The notes under the pieces were generated by a model. That model was not told the DNA's origin and did no database searches. It saw nothing but the letters and a program-made list of their open reading frames with translations. Positions 34,890 to 43,013 of a stretch of 64,000 bases of DNA are shown piece after piece; position 1 is the stretch's first letter; the number at the start of each line of letters is the position of its first letter. The translations under genes were made by a program, and so were the position numbers. The stretch is from the NCBI GenBank assembly GCA_023419605.1, contig JAEZXR010000061.1, positions 1 through 64,000 on the forward strand, read 5' to 3'. The DNA comes from Bacillota bacterium (GTDB lineage: Bacteria; Bacillota; Clostridia; Acetivibrionales; JAEZXR01).

Positions 34890-35999
34890 TTGAAGGTAAT
34901 CATTGCAGGAGGCGGTACGGCCGGACATATCAATCCCGGCATTGCAATTGCAAAACAAATCAAACAAAAGAATCCCCAGGCAGAAATCCTTTTTGTCGGT
35001 ACTCAAAGAGGAATGGAGACGAAGCTTGTGCCGCGGGAAGGCTTTGAATTGAAGCTGATCCGGGTAAGAGGGTTTCGAAGAAAACTTTCCAAGGACACCT
35101 TGGTGGCTGTGAAGGAATTGTTTCAGGGGATTCGGGAAGCCCGGCAGATTATAAAGGCCTTTAAACCGGATCTGGTGGTGGGAACCGGCGGGTATGTCTG
35201 CGGACCCGTTGTTTTCAACGCAGCACAAATGAAAATTCCAACGCTGATCCATGAGCAAAACGCTTTTCCCGGGGTAACAAACCGCATTCTTTCCCGGTTT
35301 GTTGATAAAGTAGCCATCAGTTTCAAAGAGTCGGAAAAGTTCTTTAAGGCAGAAGGGAAACTGATCTTAACCGGAAACCCTGTGCGAAGGGAAATGCTGG
35401 AGGTCGACAGGGCATCTGCCAGGCGCAAACTGGGCATTGCTCAGGAAAAACGGCTTGTAGTCGTTATGGGAGGCAGCTTGGGTGCCGGTAAGATTAATTC
35501 CACCGTAGTAGAAATGGTAGGGAAGTATTACCGGGGCAATGAATTTGACATTATTTTTGCCACCGGCAACGCGCAGCATGAAGTGGTTTCAAAACAGCTT
35601 GAAAATCGCGACAAGACAGGATTAAGTGTCGTTCCATACATATATGATGCAGCCAATACCTACGCGGCGGCGGATCTGATTATCTGCAGGGCAGGAGCCA
35701 TTACCAGCAGCGAGCTCACGGCCATGGGAATTCCTTGTATTATGATTCCCTCACCCAATGTAACGGCAAACCATCAGGAACATAATGCAAGAGCACTGGA
35801 AAAGCAGGGCGCTGCGGTGGTGATTCTGGAAAAGGATTTGAATGCAGAGCTTTTGTATCAGCAGATTGGGATTCTCTTAAAAGACAGGGAGCAAATGTCC
35901 AAAATGTCCAGAAGCTCCAAAAAAGCAGGCATTACCAATGCGTCTGAAAAAATTTATTCAATCATAGAGGAAATAACAGCAGGCAAAAGGGGCAAATAA
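34890..35999 (+). CDS. murG: undecaprenyldiphospho-muramoylpentapeptide beta-N-acetylglucosaminyltransferase
   Basis: Adds GlcNAc to lipid I to give lipid II on the inner face of the membrane. 369 residues, GT28 fold: GGGTAGHINPGIAIA (about 7-21) at the N-terminus, GTGGYVCGPVV near 97, GGSLGAGKIN near 192 and CRAGAITSSELTAMG near 267. TTG start with TGAGGTGAAATAC. The terminator stem overlaps its stop codon. It closes this part of the cluster; murC, murB, ftsQ, ftsA and ftsZ are not in the window. Confidence 0.96.
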   Translation: MKVIIAGGGTAGHINPGIAIAKQIKQKNPQAEILFVGTQRGMETKLVPREGFELKLIRVRGFRRKLSKDTLVAVKELFQGIREARQIIKAFKPDLVVGTGGYVCGPVVFNAAQMKIPTLIHEQNAFPGVTNRILSRFVDKVAISFKESEKFFKAEGKLILTGNPVRREMLEVDRASARRKLGIAQEKRLVVVMGGSLGAGKINSTVVEMVGKYYRGNEFDIIFATGNAQHEVVSKQLENRDKTGLSVVPYIYDAANTYAAADLIICRAGAITSSELTAMGIPCIMIPSPNVTANHQEHNARALEKQGAAVVILEKDLNAELLYQQIGILLKDREQMSKMSRSSKKAGITNASEKIYSIIEEITAGKRGK

Positions 36000-36012
36000 G
36001 CCCCTTTTGTTG
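35985..36012 (+). terminator. terminator overlapping the murG stop
   Basis: AAAAGGGGC (35985-35993), loop AAATAA containing the TAA stop, GCCCCTTTT (36000-36008), then GTTG. Very compact; arms encode the last residues of MurG. Confidence 0.85.
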
Positions 36013-36058
36013 TATATATTAAATTTAAGTAGGGGTGGAGGCGAGCCTTATTGCAAAA

Positions 36059-36379
36059 TTATTGCGCCACATCGAAGGTATAATTTTTACCGGAATTATT
36101 ATCCTGATTATTTGAAACATCCTTAAAGCATACATTCATTGTGTCTGCATCTGCCACAGGGATGGTAACTTCAAACCCTGTGGTGTTTTTGGACATTCCG
36201 TATTCCGTCGGATTTTCAAATTTTGGCCCGAAGCTAACCTGTGCCACAATTTCATGCGCACCATTTTTAGAAAGTGATCCGTCATAGGATATTTTTACTT
36301 CTTCTCCTGCTGCTGCAATGGGAGGATTTATAATTACTCCGTGAGATATATACTCATTGTTTTTTCGTATTCTTGGCAT
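36059..36379 (-). CDS. stand-alone carbohydrate-binding module, CBM25/starch-binding-like
   Basis: 106-residue protein with no signal peptide and no catalytic domain. The pattern matches starch-binding modules of the CBM25/53 type: PPIAAAGEEVKISYDG, then GPKFENPTEYGMSKNTTGFE, IPVADADTMNVCFKD and the closing NQDNNSGKNYTFDV, equivalent to the CFKD..WDNN...YTF end of that family. A cytoplasmic, single-module form suggests binding to an intracellular glucan such as glycogen, which is inference. Ribosome binding site AAAGGAG lies about 8 bases before the ATG. A family A repeat lies just upstream. Confidence 0.75.
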   Translation of the reverse strand: MPRIRKNNEYISHGVIINPPIAAAGEEVKISYDGSLSKNGAHEIVAQVSFGPKFENPTEYGMSKNTTGFEVTIPVADADTMNVCFKDVSNNQDNNSGKNYTFDVAQ

Positions 36380-36429
36380 GTATACGCTCCTTTCACTACA
36401 CTTGCTTCAATCTGTCCATTATTAGGCTG

Positions 36430-36516
36430 GTGAAAATATAACTTCATTTATACTTTTGCTACACCCTTCATTGAGACAATGGCGGGCTCGCAAAAAAGAT
36501 GAAGTAATATTTTCAC
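36430..36516 (-). repeat. family A structured element, copy 1
   Basis: 87 bp. Terminal inverted repeats GTGAAAATATAACTTCAT (36430-36447) and ATGAAGTAATATTTTCAC (36499-36516) differ at one position. Read on the minus strand, towards the CBM gene 50 bp away: outer stem, TTTTTTGC, inner stem GAG...CTC, ATGAAGGGTGTA, GCAAAA, GTATA, outer stem. 78 of 87 positions match the copy at 40521-40607. Confidence 0.9.
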
Positions 36517-36631
36517 TCTCCTTTATTATCATCCCGAATCTAAAAAATATGATTGTTAAAAATCAGATAAAATCCCTCCTTCGAATAAATTTTCCTGCTT
36601 TGTAACATAATAAAAAAGCTAAGGTGCCGTT

Positions 36632-36713
36632 AAAGAATTACTTCCACTTTTTTTGCGGGCTCTCCGTGAGATTCATGCAGGGGGCAGCAAAACTATTGTG
36701 GAAGTTATTCTTT
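36632..36713 (+). repeat. family A structured element, copy 2
   Basis: AAAGAATTACTTCCAC (36632-36647) pairs with GTGGAAGTTATTCTTT (36698-36713), one mismatch. Inside: TTTTTTTGCGGG, inner stem CTC...GAG, CATGCAGGGGGCA, GCAAAA, CTATT. Same plan as copy 1 with a different outer stem. Lies in the 530-bp gap upstream of the nucleotidyltransferase gene; the rest of that gap (36714-36917) shows no gene. Confidence 0.85.
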
Positions 36714-36917
36714 CACCAAACCTACAGATACGACACTTTGACGTAATAACTACCAATGGATGGAATGAACAGTTTTGGGGACAGTTTAACATTGAGTAGT
36801 TCAGAACCAAAGGGGTCTATCGATTATAAAGGAAAATGTGTAAATATTGACTCTATAACCAAGTTGATTTTTTCCATATGGTTGTCAGAGATTACATGAG
36901 ACGAAAGGATGACGCTG

Positions 36918-39368
36918 ATGAAGGCAGTTATCATGGCGGGCGGAGAAGGTACCAGGTTAAGACCACTTACCTGTAACAGACCCAAACCTATGGTTACAGT
37001 AGCGAACAAACCGGTTATGGAACATATCCTTGATCTGCTGGTGAAACATAACCTGAAGGATGTTGCTGTGACACTGCAGTATATGCCGTACTCGATAAAA
37101 GATTATTTTGATGATGGGAAAAACTTTGGTGTTAATATGAGGTATTATATTGAGCAGACTCCGCTGGGAACGGCCGGCAGTGTTAAAAATGCCGAGGGGT
37201 TTCTAAATGATACCTTTGTGGTAATAAGCGGTGATGCCCTGACCGATATCGACTTAACCAGGGCAATTGATTTTCACAGACAAAAAAACTCTATGGCTAC
37301 GCTGGTTCTTAAAAAGGTTGACGTTCCCCTGGAATACGGGGTTGTTGTAACGGATAAGGAAGACCGCATCACCCGGTTCCTTGAAAAACCGAGCTGGGGC
37401 GAAGTTTTTAGTGATACGGTAAATACCGGCATTTATATCTTATCACCGGAAATCTTCAAATATTATAAAAAGGATGAAGTATTTGACTTCAGTAAGGATC
37501 TCTTTCCCATATTGCTAAAGGAAAGAAAGCCAATGTACGGTTTTATCACGGAAGATTACTGGTGTGATATTGGGGATTTAAAAGCTTACAACCAGGCGCA
37601 TATCGACATATTGGAGGGCAAAGTTCATATTAACATACCCGGCCGGCAAATTAAGGATAAAGTCTGGGTAGACGAAGGAACAACAATAGAGGACGGCGCA
37701 AACATAAAAGCGCCCTGTATTATCGGAAAGAATTGCAGGATTCGAAAAGGTGCTGTAATTGAAGACTATTCTGTCGTCGGTGATTCGAATGTTATTGCAG
37801 GGAGAGCGGGAATCAAGCGAAGCATCTTATGGAAGAACTGTACCATCGATCAAAATGTTCAGCTTCGCGGAACAGTGCTTTGCGATAAAATTCATATGAA
37901 AGATAGTGCTTCTTCCTTTGAGAATTCCGTCATCGGAGACGATACGGTAATCAAGGATAATGCCACCATAAAGCCTGACATTAAAATTTGGCCGGCCAAA
38001 GTGATTGAAAAGGCCACAGAAGTGAATTCAAATTTGATCTGGGGATCAAAATTCACTCGCAGCATCTTTGGAAATCGAGGAATCGCAGGAGAAATTAATG
38101 TGGATATCACGCCGGAATATGCTTCGAAGCTGGGAGCTGCCTATGGAGCCGTATTAAAGGGAAAGGCCAGAGTAGCTGTCAGTTGTGATGATTCTACCGC
38201 AGCACAAATGCTAAAAATATCCTTTATGGCAGGACTGTTATCTTCCGGAGTGGAAGTATATGATTTCGGTAAAATGCTTCTGCCTGCTACCCGTTCGGCA
38301 GTGCGATTCTATAATACGGATGGCGGAATTCACATTAGTACCTGCTGCAGTAATATCGGTAAACTCTATGTGGACTTTCTGGATAAAAAAGGAAGCAATA
38401 TTGACCGGGGGACCGAGAGAAAGATAGAGACTGCATTTATACGGGAGGATTTCAGCCGATGTGAGGGGGATTGCATAAAGCCGGTTAAGGTCATTCCGGA
38501 TTACGAAAAATTCTATACACGTAATATTATCAATAACGTCAGATCTAAAAACCTGGATTTCAAAGTGCTGATCAATGCTCCGTCTGCACTTATAGCCAAT
38601 ACGGCGAAGGAACTAATGCAGGAGCTGGGCTGCAAGGTTGAATTTGCCGAGGATTCCACAGAACAGGGGCTGATATCCTCGGAGCGGAGTGTAAAAAACT
38701 TCGCACATCAGGTTAAGACAGGAAATTATAACCTTGGAGTTGCCATCGAGGACAATGCCGAAAAAATGATGCTGGTGGATGAAAAGGGCCGCATTGTTAC
38801 GGAAGATATGTTCATTGTACTTGTCTCCATCATTCTTTTTAAGGCTGTTGAAGGTGGAACTGTGGTAGTGCCGTTATCTGCAAGCAATGTAGTGGAAAAA
38901 ATTGCAGCGTTGAACCAGGGGAAAGTGGTGCGCTCAAAGACCTCACACCAGGAAATTATGAACAGTATATTGGGGACGGATGTAAAGGAAGTCATGTTGG
39001 ATCAATTTACGCTGCATTTTGATGCTATGGCTGGACTCATCCGGATGCTTGATTTTATGGCGGAAAATCGGTATAGTCTTTCCGATCTTATCAATCTCAT
39101 TCCGGACTTCTATATGAGCAGACGAGAAGTGGAATGCCCCTGGGATGCAAAGGGAAAGGTGATCCGGCAGCTTATCCAGGAAAATGACAGTGATAATATT
39201 GAGACCGTAGAAGGTGTTAAAATTGTAAATGAAAACGGATGGGTTTTAGTTCTTCCTGACGGAGAGCAGCCTGTTTGTAAGGTCATTAGCGAGGGCTACA
39301 GTGCAGAGTTTGCGGAAGAACTCAGCACGATGTATGTCAATAAAATCAGAGAAATCAGCAGAAGCTAA
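36918..39368 (+). CDS. sugar nucleotidyltransferase fused to a degenerate phosphohexomutase
   Basis: 816 residues. Residues 1-235 are a nucleotidyltransferase (MKAVIMAGGEGTRLRPLTCN; sugar-site FLEKPSWGEVF), 250-355 a left-handed beta-helix of hexapeptide repeats (APCIIGKNCRIRKGAVIEDY), 375-816 an alpha-D-phosphohexomutase fold. The mutase active-site loop (TASHNP in active enzymes) reads STCCSNIG, and the metal loop DGDxDR reads EDNAEKMM, so mutase activity is probably lost. Likely makes GDP-mannose or another NDP-sugar for surface polymers. ATG at 36918 chosen for AAAGGATG upstream and the family N-terminus. Confidence 0.9.
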   Translation: MKAVIMAGGEGTRLRPLTCNRPKPMVTVANKPVMEHILDLLVKHNLKDVAVTLQYMPYSIKDYFDDGKNFGVNMRYYIEQTPLGTAGSVKNAEGFLNDTFVVISGDALTDIDLTRAIDFHRQKNSMATLVLKKVDVPLEYGVVVTDKEDRITRFLEKPSWGEVFSDTVNTGIYILSPEIFKYYKKDEVFDFSKDLFPILLKERKPMYGFITEDYWCDIGDLKAYNQAHIDILEGKVHINIPGRQIKDKVWVDEGTTIEDGANIKAPCIIGKNCRIRKGAVIEDYSVVGDSNVIAGRAGIKRSILWKNCTIDQNVQLRGTVLCDKIHMKDSASSFENSVIGDDTVIKDNATIKPDIKIWPAKVIEKATEVNSNLIWGSKFTRSIFGNRGIAGEINVDITPEYASKLGAAYGAVLKGKARVAVSCDDSTAAQMLKISFMAGLLSSGVEVYDFGKMLLPATRSAVRFYNTDGGIHISTCCSNIGKLYVDFLDKKGSNIDRGTERKIETAFIREDFSRCEGDCIKPVKVIPDYEKFYTRNIINNVRSKNLDFKVLINAPSALIANTAKELMQELGCKVEFAEDSTEQGLISSERSVKNFAHQVKTGNYNLGVAIEDNAEKMMLVDEKGRIVTEDMFIVLVSIILFKAVEGGTVVVPLSASNVVEKIAALNQGKVVRSKTSHQEIMNSILGTDVKEVMLDQFTLHFDAMAGLIRMLDFMAENRYSLSDLINLIPDFYMSRREVECPWDAKGKVIRQLIQENDSDNIETVEGVKIVNENGWVLVLPDGEQPVCKVISEGYSAEFAEELSTMYVNKIREISRS

Positions 39369-39374
39369 CAATAA

Positions 39375-39410
39375 AAACGGAGCCACCCTGAAGTGGCTCC
39401 GTTTTATATC
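39375..39410. terminator. bidirectional terminator
   Basis: AAAACGGAGCCAC (39375-39387) pairs perfectly with GTGGCTCCGTTTT (39394-39406); 6-nt loop. The right arm contains the TAA stop of the converging minus-strand gene. Confidence 0.92.
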
Positions 39411-39736
39411 TCTCCGATGGAATCGTAAGTTTCATCCTCGATGGGCTCAAAATAGAAATCGATGTACATTAGCAGGGGTTCATGGGTTTCATTTTGGCCA
39501 GCATGGGTAAGGGAAAATGCATCCCGGAATTCAAACTCAGGTTCCTGGACCCGGTCACGTGCATTTATATCATGAGAAAATTCTTCAATTTTATAAACAC
39601 CTTTATTTCTCAACTGGCCAACCACCCAGTTGTATTCGTCAGAATCTTCAACATCCATGCAAGGGATATTGCCTTTTTTCATTTCCTCAATGACCTGGTC
39701 GACTTCACCTGTTTGGTAGCGAATGTGTACAAACAT
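39404..39736 (-). CDS. conserved hypothetical protein, 110 residues
   Basis: Function not recognised. Soluble and acidic, with no signal peptide or membrane segment; the N-terminal part (MFVHIRYQTGEVDQVIEEM) could be a small beta-alpha fold, the C-terminal half is rich in Glu/Asp and aromatic residues (YIDFYFEPIEDETYD). A very good ribosome binding site, CGGAGGTCATATA before ATG, and a terminator at the stop support a real, separately transcribed gene. Confidence 0.75.
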   Translation of the reverse strand: MFVHIRYQTGEVDQVIEEMKKGNIPCMDVEDSDEYNWVVGQLRNKGVYKIEEFSHDINARDRVQEPEFEFRDAFSLTHAGQNETHEPLLMYIDFYFEPIEDETYDSIGEI

Positions 39737-39874
39737 TATATGACCTCCGTTTATTCGTTATAGGTTTTCTCTTTTATATTTTATACCACAGGGAAAGCTT
39801 TTTAAACTCCTTATTTTAATCAATAAAATACAGGTGCAGCCGTATAATAGCCCAAAGTGCACCTGTACTTGTCG

Positions 39875-40495
39875 TCATTGCACCTGTATGGAGGAGTCGG
39901 AACTTGGAAATCCTTCCGGGGTCATACCAGCCGAACTTTGAGTTTCGTGCTTTTTAACTGCGTCGAGAAAATCTTGATCTCTTCCTCGTATAAACACACT
40001 AAAGAGTACATCATCCATATAATCATCGAAAAATGAAGTAATCATGTAGCAGCGGGTTCTCAAATCCGTCAGCCCTCGAAAGAAATTTCTGGCGGGGGCG
40101 AGGCCTATGTCTACGATACACTGGAAATCTTCAGTGATGATATCATAATGGCTATTGGAGCGAAGAATTTGCATATTTCCCACATCGAGACCGCTGAAGG
40201 AGTCGAATCCCAACCGCTTGAACTCCTCCTGAAGCATGGCCCGGCAGAAAAAGTGCCGGTCGCTTTCAAGCTTCATCTTGTTATACCGATTCAGGAGATA
40301 CTCTTCGCTTAAGTCCATCCCCGTTCGTTTTAACGCTACCTCATAATGGAGTACAAGCCCATCCTCTATTAACTGCCGTAAAAAGTGCACGTCATTTTCC
40401 CCACCGCTGGCGGCTTTAGAGTTTTCAAAAATATGTTCAAGAGTTATGCTAACTTCATTCTTCCTTAATTTTTCAAGCAAACTGCTATTTTGCAT
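39875..40495 (-). CDS. hypothetical protein, about 206 residues
   Basis: Function not recognised. Soluble, mostly alpha-helical by composition, with a helix-rich N-terminus (SSLLEKLRKNEVSITLEHIF) and a hydrophobic central beta-like part (FQCIVDIGLAPARNFFRGL). ATG at 40495 has AGAGGTGATTTCG before it; the in-frame GTG at 40504 lies inside that site. Preceded by a family A repeat on the same strand. It does not resemble its neighbours in the Pho cluster. Confidence 0.75.
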   Translation of the reverse strand: MQNSSLLEKLRKNEVSITLEHIFENSKAASGGENDVHFLRQLIEDGLVLHYEVALKRTGMDLSEEYLLNRYNKMKLESDRHFFCRAMLQEEFKRLGFDSFSGLDVGNMQILRSNSHYDIITEDFQCIVDIGLAPARNFFRGLTDLRTRCYMITSFFDDYMDDVLFSVFIRGRDQDFLDAVKKHETQSSAGMTPEGFPSSDSSIQVQ

Positions 40496-40520
40496 CGAAA
40501 TCACCTCTTTCTTAGGGTCG

Positions 40521-40607
40521 GTGAAAATATAATTTCATCTATGATTTTGCTACACCCTTCATTGGACCAATGGCGGGTCCGCAAAAAAGATGAAGTAATA
40601 TTTTCAC
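40521..40607 (-). repeat. family A structured element, copy 3
   Basis: 87 bp. GTGAAAATATAATTTCATC (40521-40539) faces GATGAAGTAATATTTTCAC (40589-40607). Inner stem is GGACC/GGTCC, where copy 1 has GAG/CTC at the same place, so two base pairs covary. It ends 25 bp before the minus-strand gene start. Confidence 0.9.
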
Positions 40608-40768
40608 TCTTCTTTAGTATAACCACAGGGAGCAAAAAAAATCTATCGGCTTATTACAAAAAAAATCAGGAAAGATGAAGGAAACTACCATTGCAAAGGA
40701 TAAGCCAATTCAATAGCAGCAGCTTTTCTGTGGGAAGAAAGCAGATAGAAAATAGAGAAGTTACGGAA

Positions 40769-40807
40769 TTAACTCGATCTTAACAATTGTTTAATTTGAT
40801 GTTAACT
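40769..40807 (+). promoter_or_regulatory. Pho box: four TTAAC-type repeats at exact 11-bp spacing
   Basis: TTAACT (40769), TTAACA (40780), TTAATT (40791) and TTAACT (40802) are spaced 11 bp apart, the pattern bound by PhoP dimers in Gram-positive bacteria. A -10-like TATGAT follows at 40817-40822 without a -35, as expected for an activated promoter. It lies 50 bp before pstS. Confidence 0.9.
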
Positions 40808-40857
40808 ATGGTTCTGTATGATAAATACATAAAATAAAGCTTGGAGGTAATGGAGAA

Positions 40858-41763
40858 ATGAAAAAACTCAAGTCAATGATTTTGGCAGGATGTATGATAG
40901 TTACGATAACTTCCATGTTCGCAGGGTGCGGACAAACTAATGATAAAGGTGCAGCTCCGACAGAGTCTCCAAAGGAAACCCCGAAGGCAACTGAAGGAGT
41001 ATCCGGTTCAATTACAGCAGTGGGATCTTCTGCACTGCAGCCACTGGTTGAAAAAGCAGCACAGAACTTCATGGAAAAGAATAAAAATGCAAAGGTGCAG
41101 GTTCAAGGCGGCGGCAGCGGTACCGGATTAACACAAGTCCAACAGGGAGGAGCAGACATCGGTAACTCGGATATCTTTGCGGATGAAAAGCTGACACCGG
41201 AGCAGGCAAAGGAGCTGGTGGACCATAAAGTATGTGTAGTAGGATTTGCAACTGTTGTGAACAAGAAAGTAAAAGTGGACAACCTGACAAAACAGCAGCT
41301 GATTGATATATTTACCGGTAAGGTGACAAACTGGAAGGACGTTGGCGGGGACGACATGAAGATTGTAATTGTAAACAGGCCGAAATCCTCCGGAACAAGA
41401 GCCACTTTTAAGAAGTATGCATTGGATGGAAAGGAAGAAGCAGAAGGTAAGGCACTGACAGAAGATTCTTCCGGTACAGTTCGCCAGACTATCGCGGATA
41501 CGGACGGAGCTATATCCTACCTTGCACTCTCCTATGTGGACAGTTCCGTAAAAGCATTAAAACTGGATGGTGTTGACGCAAAAGTAGAGAATATTACTTC
41601 AGGAAAATATCCGATCTGGTCTTATGAACACATGTATACCAAAGGAGAAGCAAAAGGTCTCGCAAAGAGCTTCCTTGATTACATGAACTCAGAAGAGGTA
41701 CAGAAGAAACTTATTCCGGAAATGGGATATATACCTACAACGGATATGAAGGTAACCAGATAA
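40858..41763 (+). CDS. pstS: phosphate ABC transporter substrate-binding lipoprotein PstS
   Basis: Binds phosphate outside the membrane for the Pst importer. 301 residues. Lipoprotein signal with lipobox FAGC near residue 21-24 and a disordered linker; mature part shows GSSALQPLVEKAA (about 58), GGGSGTGLTQVQQGGADIGN (about 84-103) and NRPKSSGTRATFKK (about 177-190), the phosphate-binding loops. TTGGAGGTAATGGAGAA before ATG. Under the Pho box. 329 bp separate it from pstC. Confidence 0.96.
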   Translation: MKKLKSMILAGCMIVTITSMFAGCGQTNDKGAAPTESPKETPKATEGVSGSITAVGSSALQPLVEKAAQNFMEKNKNAKVQVQGGGSGTGLTQVQQGGADIGNSDIFADEKLTPEQAKELVDHKVCVVGFATVVNKKVKVDNLTKQQLIDIFTGKVTNWKDVGGDDMKIVIVNRPKSSGTRATFKKYALDGKEEAEGKALTEDSSGTVRQTIADTDGAISYLALSYVDSSVKALKLDGVDAKVENITSGKYPIWSYEHMYTKGEAKGLAKSFLDYMNSEEVQKKLIPEMGYIPTTDMKVTR

Positions 41764-42092
41764 GTAATAATCTGCGATGACAGAGATACAGCACAAGGCT
41801 GGCTTGGAAATAAATTTCAACCTTTGTGGGCTTTCAACCGGGGACACCCGGTCTTGCCAGGAAAATAAAGATGAGCTTGTGAATGATTCCTTGACAAAAT
41901 TGGACTCGGCTGATACTAATTTCAGCCGGGCTAATTTTGTTTCAATGTCGAATTTATACAAATTCGGATGGAGCTTAGCTGATTCGTGCCTCGTAAGGTC
42001 CCGGAAGCGTTGGCCGTACGAGGCCCAAACCAGCAGTTATCAAACCGATTGTATATAGATGAGGGTTTGTGTTTAAAAGGAGGAGCAATTGA
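41764..42092 (+). other. multi-hairpin region between pstS and pstC
   Basis: No convincing gene (an open frame 41777-42058 has no ribosome binding site and runs through the stems). At least five stems are visible: a three-way junction closed by CTGGC/GCCAG (41799-41803 with 41856-41860) holding TTGGAAAT/ATTTCAA and ACCGGG-GACA-CCCGGT; a long stem CGGCTGA/TCAGCCG (41907-41913 with 41922-41928) extended by CAAAATT/AATTTTG; CGAATT/AATTCG (41949-41966); and GCCTCGTA/TACGAGGC (41988-42024). No T run, so not a simple terminator. Confidence 0.6.
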
Positions 42093-43013
42093 ATGTTGAA
42101 AACGAAATCGGGTAAACTGAATACCCATCATATAAAGCATGAACTTTTAGGAAAATCTGTAGTGACCTTCTTTGGTATGTTCTTGATTATTCTGACAATC
42201 TGTCTGGTGTTCTTTATCGCTTCCAAGGGGGTAGCAACCTTCACGAAAAATGGGTTTTCCCTGGTGAAATTCCTGACCTCTTCCGAATGGAAGCCGGACC
42301 GTGAAGTAGCAGAAGGAGGGCCTGCGGTAGGCGCTTTGATTTTTATTCTCGGTTCTACCGTCATTTCCTTTATGGCACTTTTGTTAAGCACTCCTTTTAG
42401 TGTGGCTACAGCCATTTTCATGACGGAGATTTCTCCGAACCTTGGAAAAAAGTTGTTACAGCCTGCTATTGAAATTTTTGTGGGCATACCTTCCGTTGTT
42501 TACGGATGGATGGGTTTAACCCTGCTAGTGCCTTTTATACGAAAGAATTTTGGTGGGCTCGGCTATAGTTTGGCAGCAGGAGGTCTGGTACTAGCCGTTA
42601 TGATATTTCCTACAGTTGCTAGCGTGGCTTCAGACGCTATCCGGGCTCTTCCCGGAGACTATAAGGAAGCTTCCTACGGATTGGGAGCTACACGTTGGCA
42701 AACCATACGAAGGGTTTTGGCGCCGGCAGCCCTTCCGGGAATCTTGACAGGAGTCGTACTAGGCCTTGCAAGAGCTTTCGGAGAGGCCCTGGCGGTACAA
42801 ATGGTTATCGGTAACAGGATCGGGTTCCCGGAGTCATTACTGGATTCCACTGTGAACCTCACCAGCATCATTACCATGGACATGGGAAATACCATTGCCG
42901 GCTCTCTTTGGAATAATGCCCTGTGGTCCATGGCACTGCTGCTGTTGATCATGTCCTTTATATTCATTATTATCATCCATAAAATCGGAGCAAAGGGGGC
43001 TATAGGCAAATGA
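42093..43013 (+). CDS. pstC: phosphate ABC transporter permease PstC
   Basis: Membrane subunit of the phosphate importer. 306 residues, six membrane segments. The permease coupling loop DYKEASYGLGATRWQTIRRV (about 189-208) and the N-terminal-half segment ATAIFMTEISPN are typical. AAAAGGAGGAGCAATTGA before ATG. It overlaps pstA by 4 bp (ATGA). Confidence 0.96.
   Translation: MLKTKSGKLNTHHIKHELLGKSVVTFFGMFLIILTICLVFFIASKGVATFTKNGFSLVKFLTSSEWKPDREVAEGGPAVGALIFILGSTVISFMALLLSTPFSVATAIFMTEISPNLGKKLLQPAIEIFVGIPSVVYGWMGLTLLVPFIRKNFGGLGYSLAAGGLVLAVMIFPTVASVASDAIRALPGDYKEASYGLGATRWQTIRRVLAPAALPGILTGVVLGLARAFGEALAVQMVIGNRIGFPESLLDSTVNLTSIITMDMGNTIAGSLWNNALWSMALLLLIMSFIFIIIIHKIGAKGAIGK

Noticed and set aside
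36430..36516. CRISPR repeat or phage attachment site
   Set aside because: Copies are dispersed, not in array, flanked by different sequence, and no cas, integrase or tRNA is adjacent.
41797..41862. c-di-GMP-I or other known riboswitch in the pstS-pstC gap
   Set aside because: The three-way junction looks suggestive, but core words of the classes I know (for example GCAAA near the junction of c-di-GMP-I) are not present in the right places.
41777..42058. 93-codon frame between pstS and pstC
   Set aside because: No ribosome binding site, composition unlike neighbours, and it runs through the hairpins of a probable structured RNA.
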